A stretch of DNA of 64,000 nucleotides from Nitrobacter sp051535215 (GTDB lineage Bacteria > Pseudomonadota > Alphaproteobacteria > Rhizobiales > Xanthobacteraceae). Under the pieces are notes generated by a model. It had not been told where the DNA came from. It ran no database searches and saw nothing but the letters and a program-made list of their open reading frames with translations. The translations under genes were made by a program, and so were the position numbers. The DNA is taken from positions 71,987 to 135,986 of the forward strand of contig NZ_JBPPLY010000009.1 of assembly GCF_051535215.1 (NCBI RefSeq), written 5' to 3'. Of the stretch, positions 1-10,088 are shown piece after piece; the stretch's first letter is position 1; every line of letters begins with the position of its first letter.

Positions 1-1
1 C

Positions 2-559
2 CGCAACGACGACGAAAGGAAATTCGCAAGCCAGCGGTTGCGCGCCGACGTCATGAAACACGTCGCCGACATCGCCGGCAAATACCTGATCCCCGGCGAG
101 ACCCAGGACAACGCGCTGATGTTCGTGCCGTCCGAGTCGGTCTATGCCGAGATCTACGACGCCTTCGATGACGTGATCCAGAAGGCGTATCGCGCCCGGG
201 TCGTGCTGGTGTCGCCGTCGCTCCTGATGCTGGCGATCCAGGTGATGCAGCAGCTTCTCAAGGACGCGCGGATGCGCGATGCCGCGGACAAGGTCCGGAT
301 CGAAGTCATGAACATGATGGGCGACGTCGAGCGGCTGCGCGATCGCGTCAGCAAGCTTGGCAGCCATTTCGATCAGGTCAGCGAGGACGTCAGGCAGGTG
401 CTGATCTCGGTCGGCAAGATCGGCAAGCGCGCGACAAAGATCGAAGAGCTCGATTTCAGCAAGGACGAGGTGGCCGCGGAGACTCAGCGGGTCACCAAGG
501 CCGGCGAACCGGAAATGTTTCCGCCGCGACTCGCCCCGAAAATCCAGGCGGGGGAGTAA
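2..559 (+). CDS. rmuC: DNA recombination protein RmuC, C-terminal part (5' end outside the window)
   Basis: The reading frame is open from base 2 and ends at 559, so only the last 185 residues or so are present. The segment carries the RmuC-family signature around ALMFVPSEAVYAE-type residues (here ALMFVPSESVYAE, about residues 28-40 of the visible part) and an alpha-helical, coiled-coil C-terminus. RmuC proteins are nuclease-fold proteins that limit recombination at inverted repeats. The catalytic part would lie upstream and cannot be checked. The gene is followed 53 bases later by an AmpG-like permease on the same strand. The family call is firm; the function is inferred from the family. Confidence 0.88.
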   Translation, partial: RNDDERKFASQRLRADVMKHVADIAGKYLIPGETQDNALMFVPSESVYAEIYDAFDDVIQKAYRARVVLVSPSLLMLAIQVMQQLLKDARMRDAADKVRIEVMNMMGDVERLRDRVSKLGSHFDQVSEDVRQVLISVGKIGKRATKIEELDFSKDEVAAETQRVTKAGEPEMFPPRLAPKIQAGE

Positions 560-612
560 GCTTTCGTGGATTTTCCCATAAGGGGAGAAGCAGAATCTGC
601 TAGCACAGCGGC

Positions 613-1974
613 ATGACCGCTCCGGACGCCGCCGCCACGACGAAGCCATCCGACACCGCGCCGCGTGCCTCATGGCGCGAGAGCATCGCGGTCTATCTGC
701 AACCGCGCGTCCTCATCGTGATGCTGCTGGGCTTCTCGTCCGGCCTGCCGCTGGCGCTGTCGGGCTCGACGCTGCAGATATGGATGAAGGAATCCGGCAT
801 CGACCTGCGCGCCATCGGACTTTTCGTTCTGGTCGGCACGCCCTATACGCTGAAGTTCCTCTGGGCGCCGCTGGTCGATGCCTTGCACATTCCGCTTTTG
901 ACGCGGCGTTTCGGTCGCCGCCGCGGCTGGCTCGTGTTCTCGCAAATGCTCCTGATTGCAACGATCCTGCTCCTGGGATCGACCGATCCGGTGCGGGCGC
1001 CATGGCTGGTCGCGCTCGGCGCGGTGCTGGTGGCGGCGACATCGGCGACGCAGGACATCGTGGTCGACGCCTTTCGCGTCGAGAGCCTGCCGGAAAGCGA
1101 ACAGGCCGCCGGCATGGCGGGTTATGTCGCCGCCTATCGCATCGGCATGCTGGTCTCGACCGCCGGCGCTCTCTTTCTCGTCAGCGCGTTCGAAGGGACA
1201 GGGCTGGTCCGCGCCTCGGCGTGGACGTGGGGCTATGTCAGCATGGCGGCGATGGTCCTGATCGGAACTGTCACCGCACTGGCGGCTACCGAGCCCGAGC
1301 AATCCGCGCAGGCCGAAGCTTCGACGGCGGCGCAAACCGCAGTCACGCGCGTGATGCAGGCCGCGGTCGGCGCATTTTCGGAATTCCTGAGCCGCAAGGA
1401 TGCGATCGCCGCACTCGCCTTTATCGTGCTGTTCAAGTTCACCGACGCGTTCTCCGGCAGCATGACCGCGCCGTTCGTCATCGATCTCGGCTTCACCCGC
1501 AATGACTATGCCGCCATCGTCAAGGGTGTCGGCTTGGCCGCGACGCTGATCGGCGGTTTCGCAGGTGGCTTCGTAGCGCGGCGCTATTCGCTGTCGGCCA
1601 GCCTGTGGATCGGCGGCGTCTTGCAGGCGGTCGCCAACCTGTCGTTCTCCTGGCTGGCGCTGGTCGGCGTCAATCAATGGGCGCTGGCGGTCGCGATTAC
1701 CGCGGAAAATTTCACCAGCGCCATCGGCACGGTGATCTTCGTCGCCTATCTCTCGGCGCTGTGCCGCAATCCGCTGCACACCGCCACCCAATATGCCCTG
1801 CTCACGGCGTTGGCCGCGGTCGGCCGGACCTATCTGTCCGCAAGCGCCGGCTTCGTCGCCGAGGCGACCGGATGGCCGCTGTTCTTCGCGATCTGCGTCG
1901 TTGCGGCGGTGCCGAGCCTGATCCTGCTTGGCTGGCTGCAGCGGCGCGGGCACTTTGCCGCGCTGCAGACCTGA
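613..1974 (+). CDS. ampG: AmpG-like MFS muropeptide permease
   Basis: This 453-residue polytopic membrane protein has about 12 to 14 hydrophobic segments. The N-terminal region reads LGFSSGLPLALSGSTLQIW and is followed by LKFLWAPLVD, which are hallmarks of AmpG, the inner-membrane importer of GlcNAc-anhydromuramyl peptides used in cell-wall recycling. The loop GRRRGWLVFSQ is the MFS A-like motif. The ATG at 613 follows the rmuC stop by about 50 bases. No AmpD or beta-lactamase gene is nearby, so a role in resistance signalling cannot be judged here. The family call is strong; the exact substrate is inferred. Confidence 0.87.
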   Translation: MTAPDAAATTKPSDTAPRASWRESIAVYLQPRVLIVMLLGFSSGLPLALSGSTLQIWMKESGIDLRAIGLFVLVGTPYTLKFLWAPLVDALHIPLLTRRFGRRRGWLVFSQMLLIATILLLGSTDPVRAPWLVALGAVLVAATSATQDIVVDAFRVESLPESEQAAGMAGYVAAYRIGMLVSTAGALFLVSAFEGTGLVRASAWTWGYVSMAAMVLIGTVTALAATEPEQSAQAEASTAAQTAVTRVMQAAVGAFSEFLSRKDAIAALAFIVLFKFTDAFSGSMTAPFVIDLGFTRNDYAAIVKGVGLAATLIGGFAGGFVARRYSLSASLWIGGVLQAVANLSFSWLALVGVNQWALAVAITAENFTSAIGTVIFVAYLSALCRNPLHTATQYALLTALAAVGRTYLSASAGFVAEATGWPLFFAICVVAAVPSLILLGWLQRRGHFAALQT

Positions 1975-2007
1975 GCGGCGGGAGGCGGGCAGGGCGGGAT
2001 TGAAGAT

Positions 2008-2874
2008 CTATCTGCGGAGCATATCCTTCGCCGCGATCAATCCGCCGCCCGCGATCAGGACCGCCGCGCCGGCGAGCGTTGCTGTCGGTTTGGCAAACCC
2101 CGCCAGTATCAGGAACGTGGTCGACAGCAGCGGCGTCGCATAGGCGGCCGCGCCGAGCACGCGAATGTCGCCGCGCTTCATGCCGATGTCCCAGACATAG
2201 AAGGCGAGGCCGACCGGGCCGACGCCGAGCGCGGCGATCGCAAGCCATTGCGTGCCGCTGTCCGGCCACACCGTCGGTTCCGCAAACTCATGCGTGATCG
2301 CCGCCAATGCCGCCGTCGCGAGGCAGAAGCCGGCGACCGCATCCGTCGGAACCGTGGCCAGCCGCCGCGACAGTACGGAATATGCCGCCCAGACGAACGC
2401 CGCGACGAACGCGGCCGCAAGCCCCCGGATCTGGGTTGGTTCGAACGTGATTGAGGTGTTGCCGGCGACCAGAAGGACCGTTCCGGCGAGCCCGAGAAGT
2501 GCACCGATCAGATGATGCGGCGCCAGTCGCTCGCCCGGCAGCAACGACGAAAACAGCACGATCAACAGCGGCCAGAGATAGTTCAAAAGGCCCGCCTCGG
2601 CGGGCGGCGCCAGGCGCAGCGCGATGAAATACAGCGCGTGATAGCCGAACAGTCCGCCGACCCCGACGAGCCACGCGACCGGCGGCTGCCGCAATGCGCG
2701 GATGCCCTGGGGTCGAAACAGCCAGCTCGCGCAGCCGGAAAGGCCGCCGATCGCAAACGTCATCGCCGCCAGTTGGAATGCGGGAATGCGCCCGGTCGCG
2801 ACCGCCATGACCGCGAGCAGCGACCACATCAGGATGGCGGTGAGGCCAATGAGCGTGGCGGTGCGGGAGGTCAT
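2008..2874 (-). CDS. EamA/DMT-family transporter (YddG-like exporter)
   Basis: This is a 288-residue integral membrane protein with ten predicted hydrophobic segments in two EamA halves, the usual drug/metabolite transporter layout. The N-terminus (LIGLTAILMWSLLAVMAV) resembles YddG-type aromatic amino-acid exporters. I chose the ATG at 2874 because it begins the first membrane segment; the frame remains open upstream but that stretch is basic and lies in repeat DNA. The gene is convergent with ampG. The family is certain from its topology, but the substrate is only a guess. Confidence 0.82.
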   Translation of the reverse strand: MTSRTATLIGLTAILMWSLLAVMAVATGRIPAFQLAAMTFAIGGLSGCASWLFRPQGIRALRQPPVAWLVGVGGLFGYHALYFIALRLAPPAEAGLLNYLWPLLIVLFSSLLPGERLAPHHLIGALLGLAGTVLLVAGNTSITFEPTQIRGLAAAFVAAFVWAAYSVLSRRLATVPTDAVAGFCLATAALAAITHEFAEPTVWPDSGTQWLAIAALGVGPVGLAFYVWDIGMKRGDIRVLGAAAYATPLLSTTFLILAGFAKPTATLAGAAVLIAGGGLIAAKDMLRR

Positions 2875-2900
2875 GGAAAACTTCTCTGTCGTGGCCGGGC

Positions 2901-3040
2901 TAAAGCGCGAAGCGCGTCTTCGCGCAGATATTCCGGCCATCCACGTCTTTTCCGTCGGAATGTTTGAAAGACATGGATGCCCGGCACATAGGCTAGCGAA
3001 GCGACGACGTTCTTCGAACGGCTATCGCCGGGCATGACGG
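2901..3040. repeat. Dispersed palindromic repeat, family C (copy 1)
   Basis: This intergenic element contains GCGCGAAGCGC-type sequence, then GATGCCCGGCAC, then TTCTTCGAACGGC and finally GCCGGGCATGACG, so its ends pair with each other. A diverged copy in the opposite orientation lies at about 19557-19700 in the sox cluster. It occupies most of the gap between the EamA gene and phaB. Confidence 0.6.
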
Positions 3041-3115
3041 CTTGCTGTCAACAGTTTCAACGATCTGCGGGAATCACGCGCTTTACGCGCGCGTTTTTTT
3101 TCACGGTAGGCGCGC

Positions 3116-3841
3116 TCATGCCAGATATTGCCCGCCATTGATGCTCAGCGTCGATCCGGTGATGAAACCGGCGTCGTCGGAGGCAAGGAACACCACCGCG
3201 CGCGCGATCTCCTCGGGCTCGCCGAGGCGACTCGCCGGGATCTGCGGCAGGATGCTTTTCTCGATGACGTCTTTCGGCACCGCCTGCACCATTTCGGTGT
3301 TGATGTAGCCCGGGCAGATCGCGTTCACAGTGATTCCGGTCTTGGCGTTTTCCAGCGCCAAGGCCTTGGTGAAGCCGATGTCGCCGGCCTTCGCCGCCGA
3401 ATAGTTCACCTGGCCGAACTGACCCTTCTGGCCGTTGACCGACGAAATGTTAATGATGCGGCCAAACTTGCGCGCGCGCATGCCCTCGATCACCGGCCGC
3501 GTCATGTTGAACAGCGAACCGAGGTTGGTGTTGATGACGGCGCTCCACTGCTCGAGCGTCATCTTGTGGAAGGCGCCATCTTTGGTGATGCCGGCATTGT
3601 TGACGAGCACCTCGACGGGACCGAGTTCAGCCTCGACCTTCCTGACGCCGTCCGCGCAGGCCTCGAAGGAGGCGACGTCCCACTTGTAGACGGGGATGCC
3701 GGTCTCCGCCTTGAATTTCTCCGCCGCAGCATCGTTGCCCGCGTAACTCGCGCCGACCATATATCCAGCCGCTTTCAGCGCCTTGCTGATCGCGCCGCCG
3801 ATGCCCCGCGTTCCTCCCGTCACCAGTGCCACTCGTGCCAT
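3116..3841 (-). CDS. phaB: Acetoacetyl-CoA reductase PhaB (NADPH)
   Basis: The 241-residue short-chain dehydrogenase reduces acetoacetyl-CoA to (R)-3-hydroxybutyryl-CoA, the second step of polyhydroxybutyrate synthesis. The Rossmann motif TGGTRGIG lies at residues 8-15, NNAG at 81-84 and the catalytic triad at Ser134, Tyr147 and Lys151. The segment INISSVNGQKGQFGQVNYSAAKAG is the characteristic PhaB signature. The length matches the family. A GGGAG ribosome site precedes the ATG at 3841. It lies downstream of phaA on the same strand, but a terminator hairpin stands between them. Confidence 0.96.
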   Translation of the reverse strand: MARVALVTGGTRGIGGAISKALKAAGYMVGASYAGNDAAAEKFKAETGIPVYKWDVASFEACADGVRKVEAELGPVEVLVNNAGITKDGAFHKMTLEQWSAVINTNLGSLFNMTRPVIEGMRARKFGRIINISSVNGQKGQFGQVNYSAAKAGDIGFTKALALENAKTGITVNAICPGYINTEMVQAVPKDVIEKSILPQIPASRLGEPEEIARAVVFLASDDAGFITGSTLSINGGQYLA

Positions 3842-3900
3842 TGCGTCGTTCTCCCTGAGAGCAAACCGGAATCGTCACGGCCGTTGGAAAGAGCTTGCAG

Positions 3901-3930
3901 ATTAAAAATGCCCGGCTTGTGACCGGGCAT
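3901..3930 (-). terminator. Intrinsic terminator between phaA and phaB
   Basis: Read on the minus strand, the arms ATGCCCGG (3923-3930) and CCGGGCAT (3908-3915) enclose a 7-base loop and are followed directly by a TTTTTAAT tract. It lies 55 bases after the phaA stop and 60 bases before the phaB start, so it should end or attenuate transcription from phaA. Confidence 0.72.
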
Positions 3931-3984
3931 TCCGTCGTCAATCAACTGCGGTGAGCTAACGTCATTTGGAGCGTCCGCCGCCGC

Positions 3985-5163
<1,179 letters not shown>

Positions 5164-5461
5164 GGATATCTCCTGGAGCTTGAGCGACTGGCTGGTTGAA
5201 TATTTGACGATGGTTGCCGCGCCGGCAACCCGTGGCACACGTTTACCCTGTTAACCTCACGAGAGTGTGTCAATTGCACCAATGACCGGAATGCGTGCCC
5301 AAGCATATTCCTGAGCAGTCTCTATGCGTTGGAATTAACTGGTTCTTCATAAAACGGTAGCCGAAGGCCGCCGAAAGTGCTTACTTTGCTGCAATGCGCT
5401 TGTTAACCCCATCGTGGACGCCGGCGGGGTTTCTTGTCCTCTGTATGGACGTGTGGGACCT
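5164..5461. promoter_or_regulatory. Divergent phaA-phaR control region
   Basis: This 298-base spacer separates the divergent starts of phaA and phaR. PhaR repressors are known to bind TGC-rich sites near pha genes and their own gene. A TGC-rich stretch, TTTGCTGCAATGCGC, lies at 5385-5399 and is the best candidate operator I can see. The assignment is inference; no perfect dyad is present. Confidence 0.4.
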
Positions 5462-6058
5462 ATGGCGAAATCAGAGACACCGACGACCATCAAGAAATAT
5501 GCGAACCGGAGGCTCTATAATACCGGAACCAGCACCTATGTGACGCTCGAAGATCTCGCGGCGATGGTCAAGCAGGGCGAAGACTTCCTTGTCTTCGACG
5601 CCAAGACCGGCGACGACATCACCCGCTCGGTGCTGGCGCAGATCATTTTCGAACAGGAAAACAAGGCCGGACAAAATCTGCTCCCGACCACGTTCCTGCG
5701 GCAACTGATCCGGTTCTATGGCGACAGCATGCAGATGGTGGTGCCGAAATATCTCGAACGATCGATCGACATGCTCACCCAGGAGCAGGAGAAGTTTCGC
5801 AAGCAGATGACAAGCACTTTCAGCGGCACCCCTTTCGCGCCGCTCGAGGAGCACGTCCGCCGCAACATGGAATTGTTCGAGCGGACCTTCGCGATGTTCA
5901 AGCCGTTCGTGCCGCCGCGCGGTGGCAGTGCCGCTCCCGAGCCGGAAAAAACACCCGATGCACCGGGCGACGGCGACAATATCGATGACCTTCGCCGTCA
6001 GATGAAAGAAATGCAGGAACGGCTCGAACGGATGTCGAAAGAGCCGAAGAAGGAGTAG
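5462..6058 (+). CDS. phaR: Polyhydroxyalkanoate synthesis repressor PhaR
   Basis: The 198-residue protein carries the PHB/PHA accumulation regulator DNA-binding domain at residues about 10-70 (IKKYANRRLYNTGTSTYVTLEDL) followed by the second PHB-accumulation domain (FLRQLIRFYGDSMQ). The C-terminus is acidic and then coiled-coil. PhaR senses polyhydroxybutyrate granules and represses phasin and its own gene. I chose the ATG at 5462 because the conserved domain begins a few residues later. It is divergent from phaA, the usual arrangement in rhizobia. Confidence 0.94.
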   Translation: MAKSETPTTIKKYANRRLYNTGTSTYVTLEDLAAMVKQGEDFLVFDAKTGDDITRSVLAQIIFEQENKAGQNLLPTTFLRQLIRFYGDSMQMVVPKYLERSIDMLTQEQEKFRKQMTSTFSGTPFAPLEEHVRRNMELFERTFAMFKPFVPPRGGSAAPEPEKTPDAPGDGDNIDDLRRQMKEMQERLERMSKEPKKE

Positions 6059-6130
6059 GCCTCGCGGCGCTTTCGCCCGTTTTCTCGTCTGGCGCCATCG
6101 GTGCGAGAGTTTTCCCGACGGGCTCCGGAT

Positions 6131-6205
6131 TCTTGACGCGTTGTCTTTGCGCGAACCGGTATCCGTCCTCGGTCAGTCCCGAGGATGGACTTGCTCAAAA
6201 CGCTG
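6131..6205. repeat. Dispersed repeat family A, copy 1 (partial)
   Basis: The core reads TTGACGCGTT, then GCGCGAACCGGTATCCGTCC and ends TTGCTCAAAACGCT. It lies between the convergent ends of phaR and the UgpB-like gene. Related copies occur at 7807, 24282, 40842, 50104, 60402 and 61362. Confidence 0.65.
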
Positions 6206-6213
6206 TTGCCCGC

Positions 6214-7539
6214 TCACGGATTGGTGCGCTCGAACTGGCGCAACAGCTCGTTGCCGCGCTGAACCGCCTCATCCATGGCGGCCTGCGCGCTTTTTTTGCC
6301 GCTGAAAGCCTGTTCGAGTTCATCTTCGATGACAGCGCGGATCAAAACGAATGAGCCGAGCCGCAATCCTCTCGAATTCTCGGTCGGCGGCTTCAGTGTC
6401 ATCTGTTCGATCGCGATCGCGGATCCTGGATTGCGATCGTAAAAGCCCTGCGCGCGGGTGAGATCGAACGCTGCGCGGGTGATCGGCAGGTAGCCGGTGT
6501 TCTGATGCCAGGCCGCCTGAACCTCAGGCTTCGACAGGTAGGCGAAGAATTTCGCGACGCCCTTGTATTCCTCGCGCGGGCGATCGCGCAGCACCCATAG
6601 CGTGGCGCCGCCGATGATGGTGTTTTGCGGCGCGCCTTTGACATCCGGCCAATAAGGCAGCATGCCGTAGCCGACCGCGAATTTGCTGTTGGCGATGATG
6701 TCCGCGCGCGTCGCCGAGGAGCCCATGAAGATGCCGCATTCGCCATGCTGGAAACGAGGCTCGGCGGTCGTCCCCCGCCCGCTGTAGTCGAAGATCTTGG
6801 TTTTCTGCCATTCGGCAAGCTGGGCGACGTGGCGGACCATCAGCGGATTGTTGAAAACGAGGACGGCGTCGAGCCCGTCGAACCCGTTGCTGCGGGTGGC
6901 GATCGGCAGGTTGTGCAAGGCGAGGAAGCTTTCGACATTGACCCATGACGGCCACGACGTGGTGAAGCCGCAGGGGACGCCGGCTGCGCGCAGCTTTTTC
7001 GCGGCCTCGCCGAGCTCCGGCCACGTCTTCGGCGGCTTCTCGGGATCAAGGCCGGCGGTGCGGAACAGATCCTTGTTGTAATAGAGGATAGGCGTCGAGA
7101 CATTGAACGGGAACGACAGCAGGTTGCCGGCGACATCGGCGTAGTATCCGGTGATGGCCGGAAGATAGTCCGCCGGGGAAAACGCTTCTTTCTCGTCGTG
7201 CATCAGTTCGAAGACCGGATAGGTCGCGCCCTGGGCCGCCATCATGGTGGCGGTGGCGATTTCGTTGACCTGAACGATCGCGGGTTGGCTTCGCGACCGG
7301 AACGCGAAGATCGCAGCGTTCACCGTCTCGGTGTAGTTGCCCTTGTAGGTGGGCACGATCCGGTATTCGGATTGCGATTCATTGAATTTGGTTGCGAGCC
7401 GTCCGAGTTGCTGGCCAAGTTCGCCAGACATCGCGTGCCACCACGCGATCTCGGTGACGGCGTGTGCCGGAGCCGGCATCGTCGCCGTGAACTGCAGCGC
7501 GCAGAACAGCAGCGCCAGTTTCCATGCCGGTGTCCGCAT
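6214..7539 (-). CDS. UgpB-like periplasmic binding protein of an ABC transporter (orphan)
   Basis: The 441-residue protein begins with a clear signal peptide (residues 1-27, cleaved after PAPAHA). The mature part has the UgpB profile: EIAWWHAMSGELGQQL, then YKGNYTETVNAAIFAFR, FNVSTPILYYNKDLF and the C-terminal sequence NTGYLPITRAA. UgpB binds sn-glycerol-3-phosphate or glycerophosphodiesters and delivers them to UgpAE. I chose the ATG at 7539 because it starts the signal peptide. No permease or ATPase gene is adjacent, so its partners must be elsewhere or it works alone. The exact ligand is inferred. Confidence 0.85.
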   Translation of the reverse strand: MRTPAWKLALLFCALQFTATMPAPAHAVTEIAWWHAMSGELGQQLGRLATKFNESQSEYRIVPTYKGNYTETVNAAIFAFRSRSQPAIVQVNEIATATMMAAQGATYPVFELMHDEKEAFSPADYLPAITGYYADVAGNLLSFPFNVSTPILYYNKDLFRTAGLDPEKPPKTWPELGEAAKKLRAAGVPCGFTTSWPSWVNVESFLALHNLPIATRSNGFDGLDAVLVFNNPLMVRHVAQLAEWQKTKIFDYSGRGTTAEPRFQHGECGIFMGSSATRADIIANSKFAVGYGMLPYWPDVKGAPQNTIIGGATLWVLRDRPREEYKGVAKFFAYLSKPEVQAAWHQNTGYLPITRAAFDLTRAQGFYDRNPGSAIAIEQMTLKPPTENSRGLRLGSFVLIRAVIEDELEQAFSGKKSAQAAMDEAVQRGNELLRQFERTNP

Positions 7540-7994
7540 CGTGTCTGTCCTCCGCCTGCGGCAGGGCGAACGGCGCCGCTGCCATGACGTCCTGATTAAG
7601 ACCAACTTGCGGACGCTGCAATTCATGACCGCGTGTCACACGACCGCATCGAGGCTCCATCGCATTGAACCTTTTTCTCGCCGGGATGACTCCATCATAG
7701 GGAGCGAGCGCCCGGTGTCCCGTCGCGCCGCCCCGTCTTGGATTTCCCTTGGGTCCCGCTCGCATCGACAGGTGAGACGTCCGGGTCCAGGAGCCTTTTC
7801 GTTTATGATAGAAGCGGGGCTCCATGATTTTGTTTTGATTCGCTTTCTTCACGCGAACCGTTATCCACTTCGCTTGAAAACGCTATAAATCCTTGTCCGG
7901 CAGTCCTTTTAAGCCGCTGTTGCCGGAGCTATGAAGGCGTGGCGCGGATTGCAGACTGCAAGCCGCACCGCATGGATCCGCAAGGTAGGATAAC
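7540..7994. other. 455-base divergent spacer with repeat and inverted repeat
   Basis: No convincing gene is seen between the UgpB-like gene and the histidine kinase. It holds a family A repeat (7807-7888) and an inverted repeat TCCGGCA (7896-7902) / TGCCGGA (7921-7927) about 70 bases before the kinase start, which could be a regulatory dyad. Confidence 0.5.
7807..7888. repeat. Dispersed repeat family A, copy 2
   Basis: It reads GAAGCGGGGCTCCATGATTT, then TTTCTTCACGCGAACCG, then CCACTTCGCTTGAAAACGCT, matching the copies at 24282 and 40842 over most of its length. Confidence 0.72.
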
Positions 7995-10088
7995 TTGGTC
8001 CCAGCCGACTCCCAAAACGGCACAGGTGCTGAGCTGCCGGAGCAGGAAGGCTTCGCGGAGAGCCGTTCCGGCATCGTGGGCCTGGTTCGCGCGATACCGA
8101 TCCGCTGGCGCATTCTCTCGATCGCGGCGTTGAATTCGGCGGTGGTGCTGGTGCTGGCGCTTTTGATCTGGAGCGGCGCCAAGACCCTGGGATCTGCCTG
8201 GGACGACGTCCGTCAGGTCCGGAAGTCCGACAAGATCCTCGCGGTTCTCGAGAGCGAGACCGGCCGGCTGCAAAATCTGATCCATCGCTACATCAACCAG
8301 CCCAGTCCCGATCTGTTCGCGGAAATCCTGCTGTTGCGCGAGGCCGTGCTCGGGACCTTGAGCACGCGTGCCTCGACCGACCCGATGTTGTCGGGCTCGG
8401 TCGACGAACTGGAGCGATCCACCGAACATTTCCTCAGCGGGTTCGGCGAACTGCGCGCATTACAGACGAACATCACCAGGACCTATGAGGACCAGATCCT
8501 GGCGCCAGCCAAGGATATGGCAGGACTCTACTCGATCATCGAGGGTGCGACCGGCCACCGGGAGGCCCCGATCTGGCCGACGCTCAAGAAGTCCCGCGAG
8601 ACATTCACCGCGATGCTGGTGACCGCGAATGCCTACTATCTGGCGCCGGCATCGACCAGCGCGGACGAGGTCCGCCGCAATACCGATGCGATCGAACGCA
8701 CCATTCCGGCGATGATCGAGTTTTCGGACAACGATCTGCAGCGCGAGGCGCTGAAGAAACTCAAGAGCCGGACAGCGGCGCTGCATGACGGCATCGGAAA
8801 CCTCTCCGAATTGCTGACCAAGCGGACGGACCTGCTGCGCAACTCCATCGATGCCAGCCAGGCGCAGACCATCGCTGCGATCGACGGTCTCTCGGTCAAG
8901 ATGCGCGAGCGCGAGCAGGGCGCGCAGATGACGTTCGACAACACGCTTTCGGATATTTCCCGCAAGATGCTGTCGATCGCCGCTGTCTTCCTCGCGATCA
9001 TTATTGTCGCCGGTGTCGTCATCGCGCTCAGCATCCGCCTGCCTTTGCGGCAGATCATGTCGTCGATGCGCGCGATCATGTCCGGCGATTACGATCGCAA
9101 GGTGGCGGGCACCGACGCGCGGGACGAGATCGGCGCCATGGCGCGCGCTGTCGAGGTGTTCCGTAAGAACGCCATCGCCAAGCGTGATGCCGAGGACGAA
9201 TTGCGGGCATCGAAGGAAAGGGCCGAGAGCGCCCTGCTGGAACTGAATGCGGCGCAGCGGAACCTGATCGACGCGGAGCGGCTCGCCGCGCTGGGCGGGC
9301 TGGTCGCAGGCGTCGCGCACGAAGTGAACAATCCGATCGGAATCAGCCTGACGGTGGCGTCAAGTTTCGCGCGTCGCGCCGACATGTTTGATGCCCAACT
9401 GCACTCGGCAGCCCCGCTGAAGCGGTCGCAGCTCGAGGAATTCGTGCGGACCTGCCGCGATGCCGCCCAGCAACTGGTGGCAAACCTGCACCGTGCGGGG
9501 GAACTGATCCAGTCCTTCAAACAGGTCGCCGTGGACCGGTCTCATGCCGAACGCCGCCAGTTCAATTTGAGCGAATCCACCGATCAGATCGTCGCGAGCC
9601 TGCGCCCGGTGCTCAAGCGGTCGCCGATCAGCATCGTGGTCGACGTTCCGGAAGGTCTGATGATCGATGGTTTTCCCGGCTCGTACGGGCAGATTTTAAC
9701 CAATCTCTTTCTTAACGCCGTCAATCATGCGTTTCCGGACGGACGGTCCGGCGCGATTTCCATCGCGGCGAAAGCGCGCGCCAATGATGACATCGAGATC
9801 ATTTTTGCCGACAATGGCGTCGGTATGACGCCGGACGTCCAGCGGCAGGCGTTCGATCCCTTCTTCACCACGCGCCGCAACGAGGGTGGCACCGGCCTTG
9901 GATTGCATATCGTCTACAATCTCGTCACCCAGCAGCTCGGCGGCCGAATGACGGTGAAATCAGGGCCGGGACAAGGTACGACTTTTCACATTATCATGCC
10001 GAGGGCCGCCGTGGGCGGTGGTGCGGACACGGATGAAACCGATAGTGAGACCAAGCAATGGCCGACCAGGATGACGTCCTCCACCTGA
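7995..10088 (+). CDS. Membrane sensor histidine kinase (HAMP-HisKA-HATPase)
   Basis: The 697-residue sensor has two membrane segments (about residues 40-60 and 326-347) that flank a roughly 265-residue helical periplasmic sensing region. They are followed by a HAMP linker, a coiled coil, the H box VAGVAHEVNNPIG with phosphoacceptor His442, and an ATPase domain with N box (NLFLNAVNHAF), DNGVGM and GGTGLGLHI. The start is a TTG at 7995, supported by an AAGG/TAGGA ribosome site just upstream; no better start is visible. Its end overlaps the next gene by 31 bases, so they are translated together. The signal is not predictable from sequence. Confidence 0.9.
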   Translation: MVPADSQNGTGAELPEQEGFAESRSGIVGLVRAIPIRWRILSIAALNSAVVLVLALLIWSGAKTLGSAWDDVRQVRKSDKILAVLESETGRLQNLIHRYINQPSPDLFAEILLLREAVLGTLSTRASTDPMLSGSVDELERSTEHFLSGFGELRALQTNITRTYEDQILAPAKDMAGLYSIIEGATGHREAPIWPTLKKSRETFTAMLVTANAYYLAPASTSADEVRRNTDAIERTIPAMIEFSDNDLQREALKKLKSRTAALHDGIGNLSELLTKRTDLLRNSIDASQAQTIAAIDGLSVKMREREQGAQMTFDNTLSDISRKMLSIAAVFLAIIIVAGVVIALSIRLPLRQIMSSMRAIMSGDYDRKVAGTDARDEIGAMARAVEVFRKNAIAKRDAEDELRASKERAESALLELNAAQRNLIDAERLAALGGLVAGVAHEVNNPIGISLTVASSFARRADMFDAQLHSAAPLKRSQLEEFVRTCRDAAQQLVANLHRAGELIQSFKQVAVDRSHAERRQFNLSESTDQIVASLRPVLKRSPISIVVDVPEGLMIDGFPGSYGQILTNLFLNAVNHAFPDGRSGAISIAAKARANDDIEIIFADNGVGMTPDVQRQAFDPFFTTRRNEGGTGLGLHIVYNLVTQQLGGRMTVKSGPGQGTTFHIIMPRAAVGGGADTDETDSETKQWPTRMTSST

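Noticed and set aside
3075..3101. GCGC-rich hairpin followed by eight T on the plus strand
   Set aside because: It looks like a terminator, but no plus-strand gene precedes it; on the minus strand, where phaB ends, the T-run is on the wrong side.
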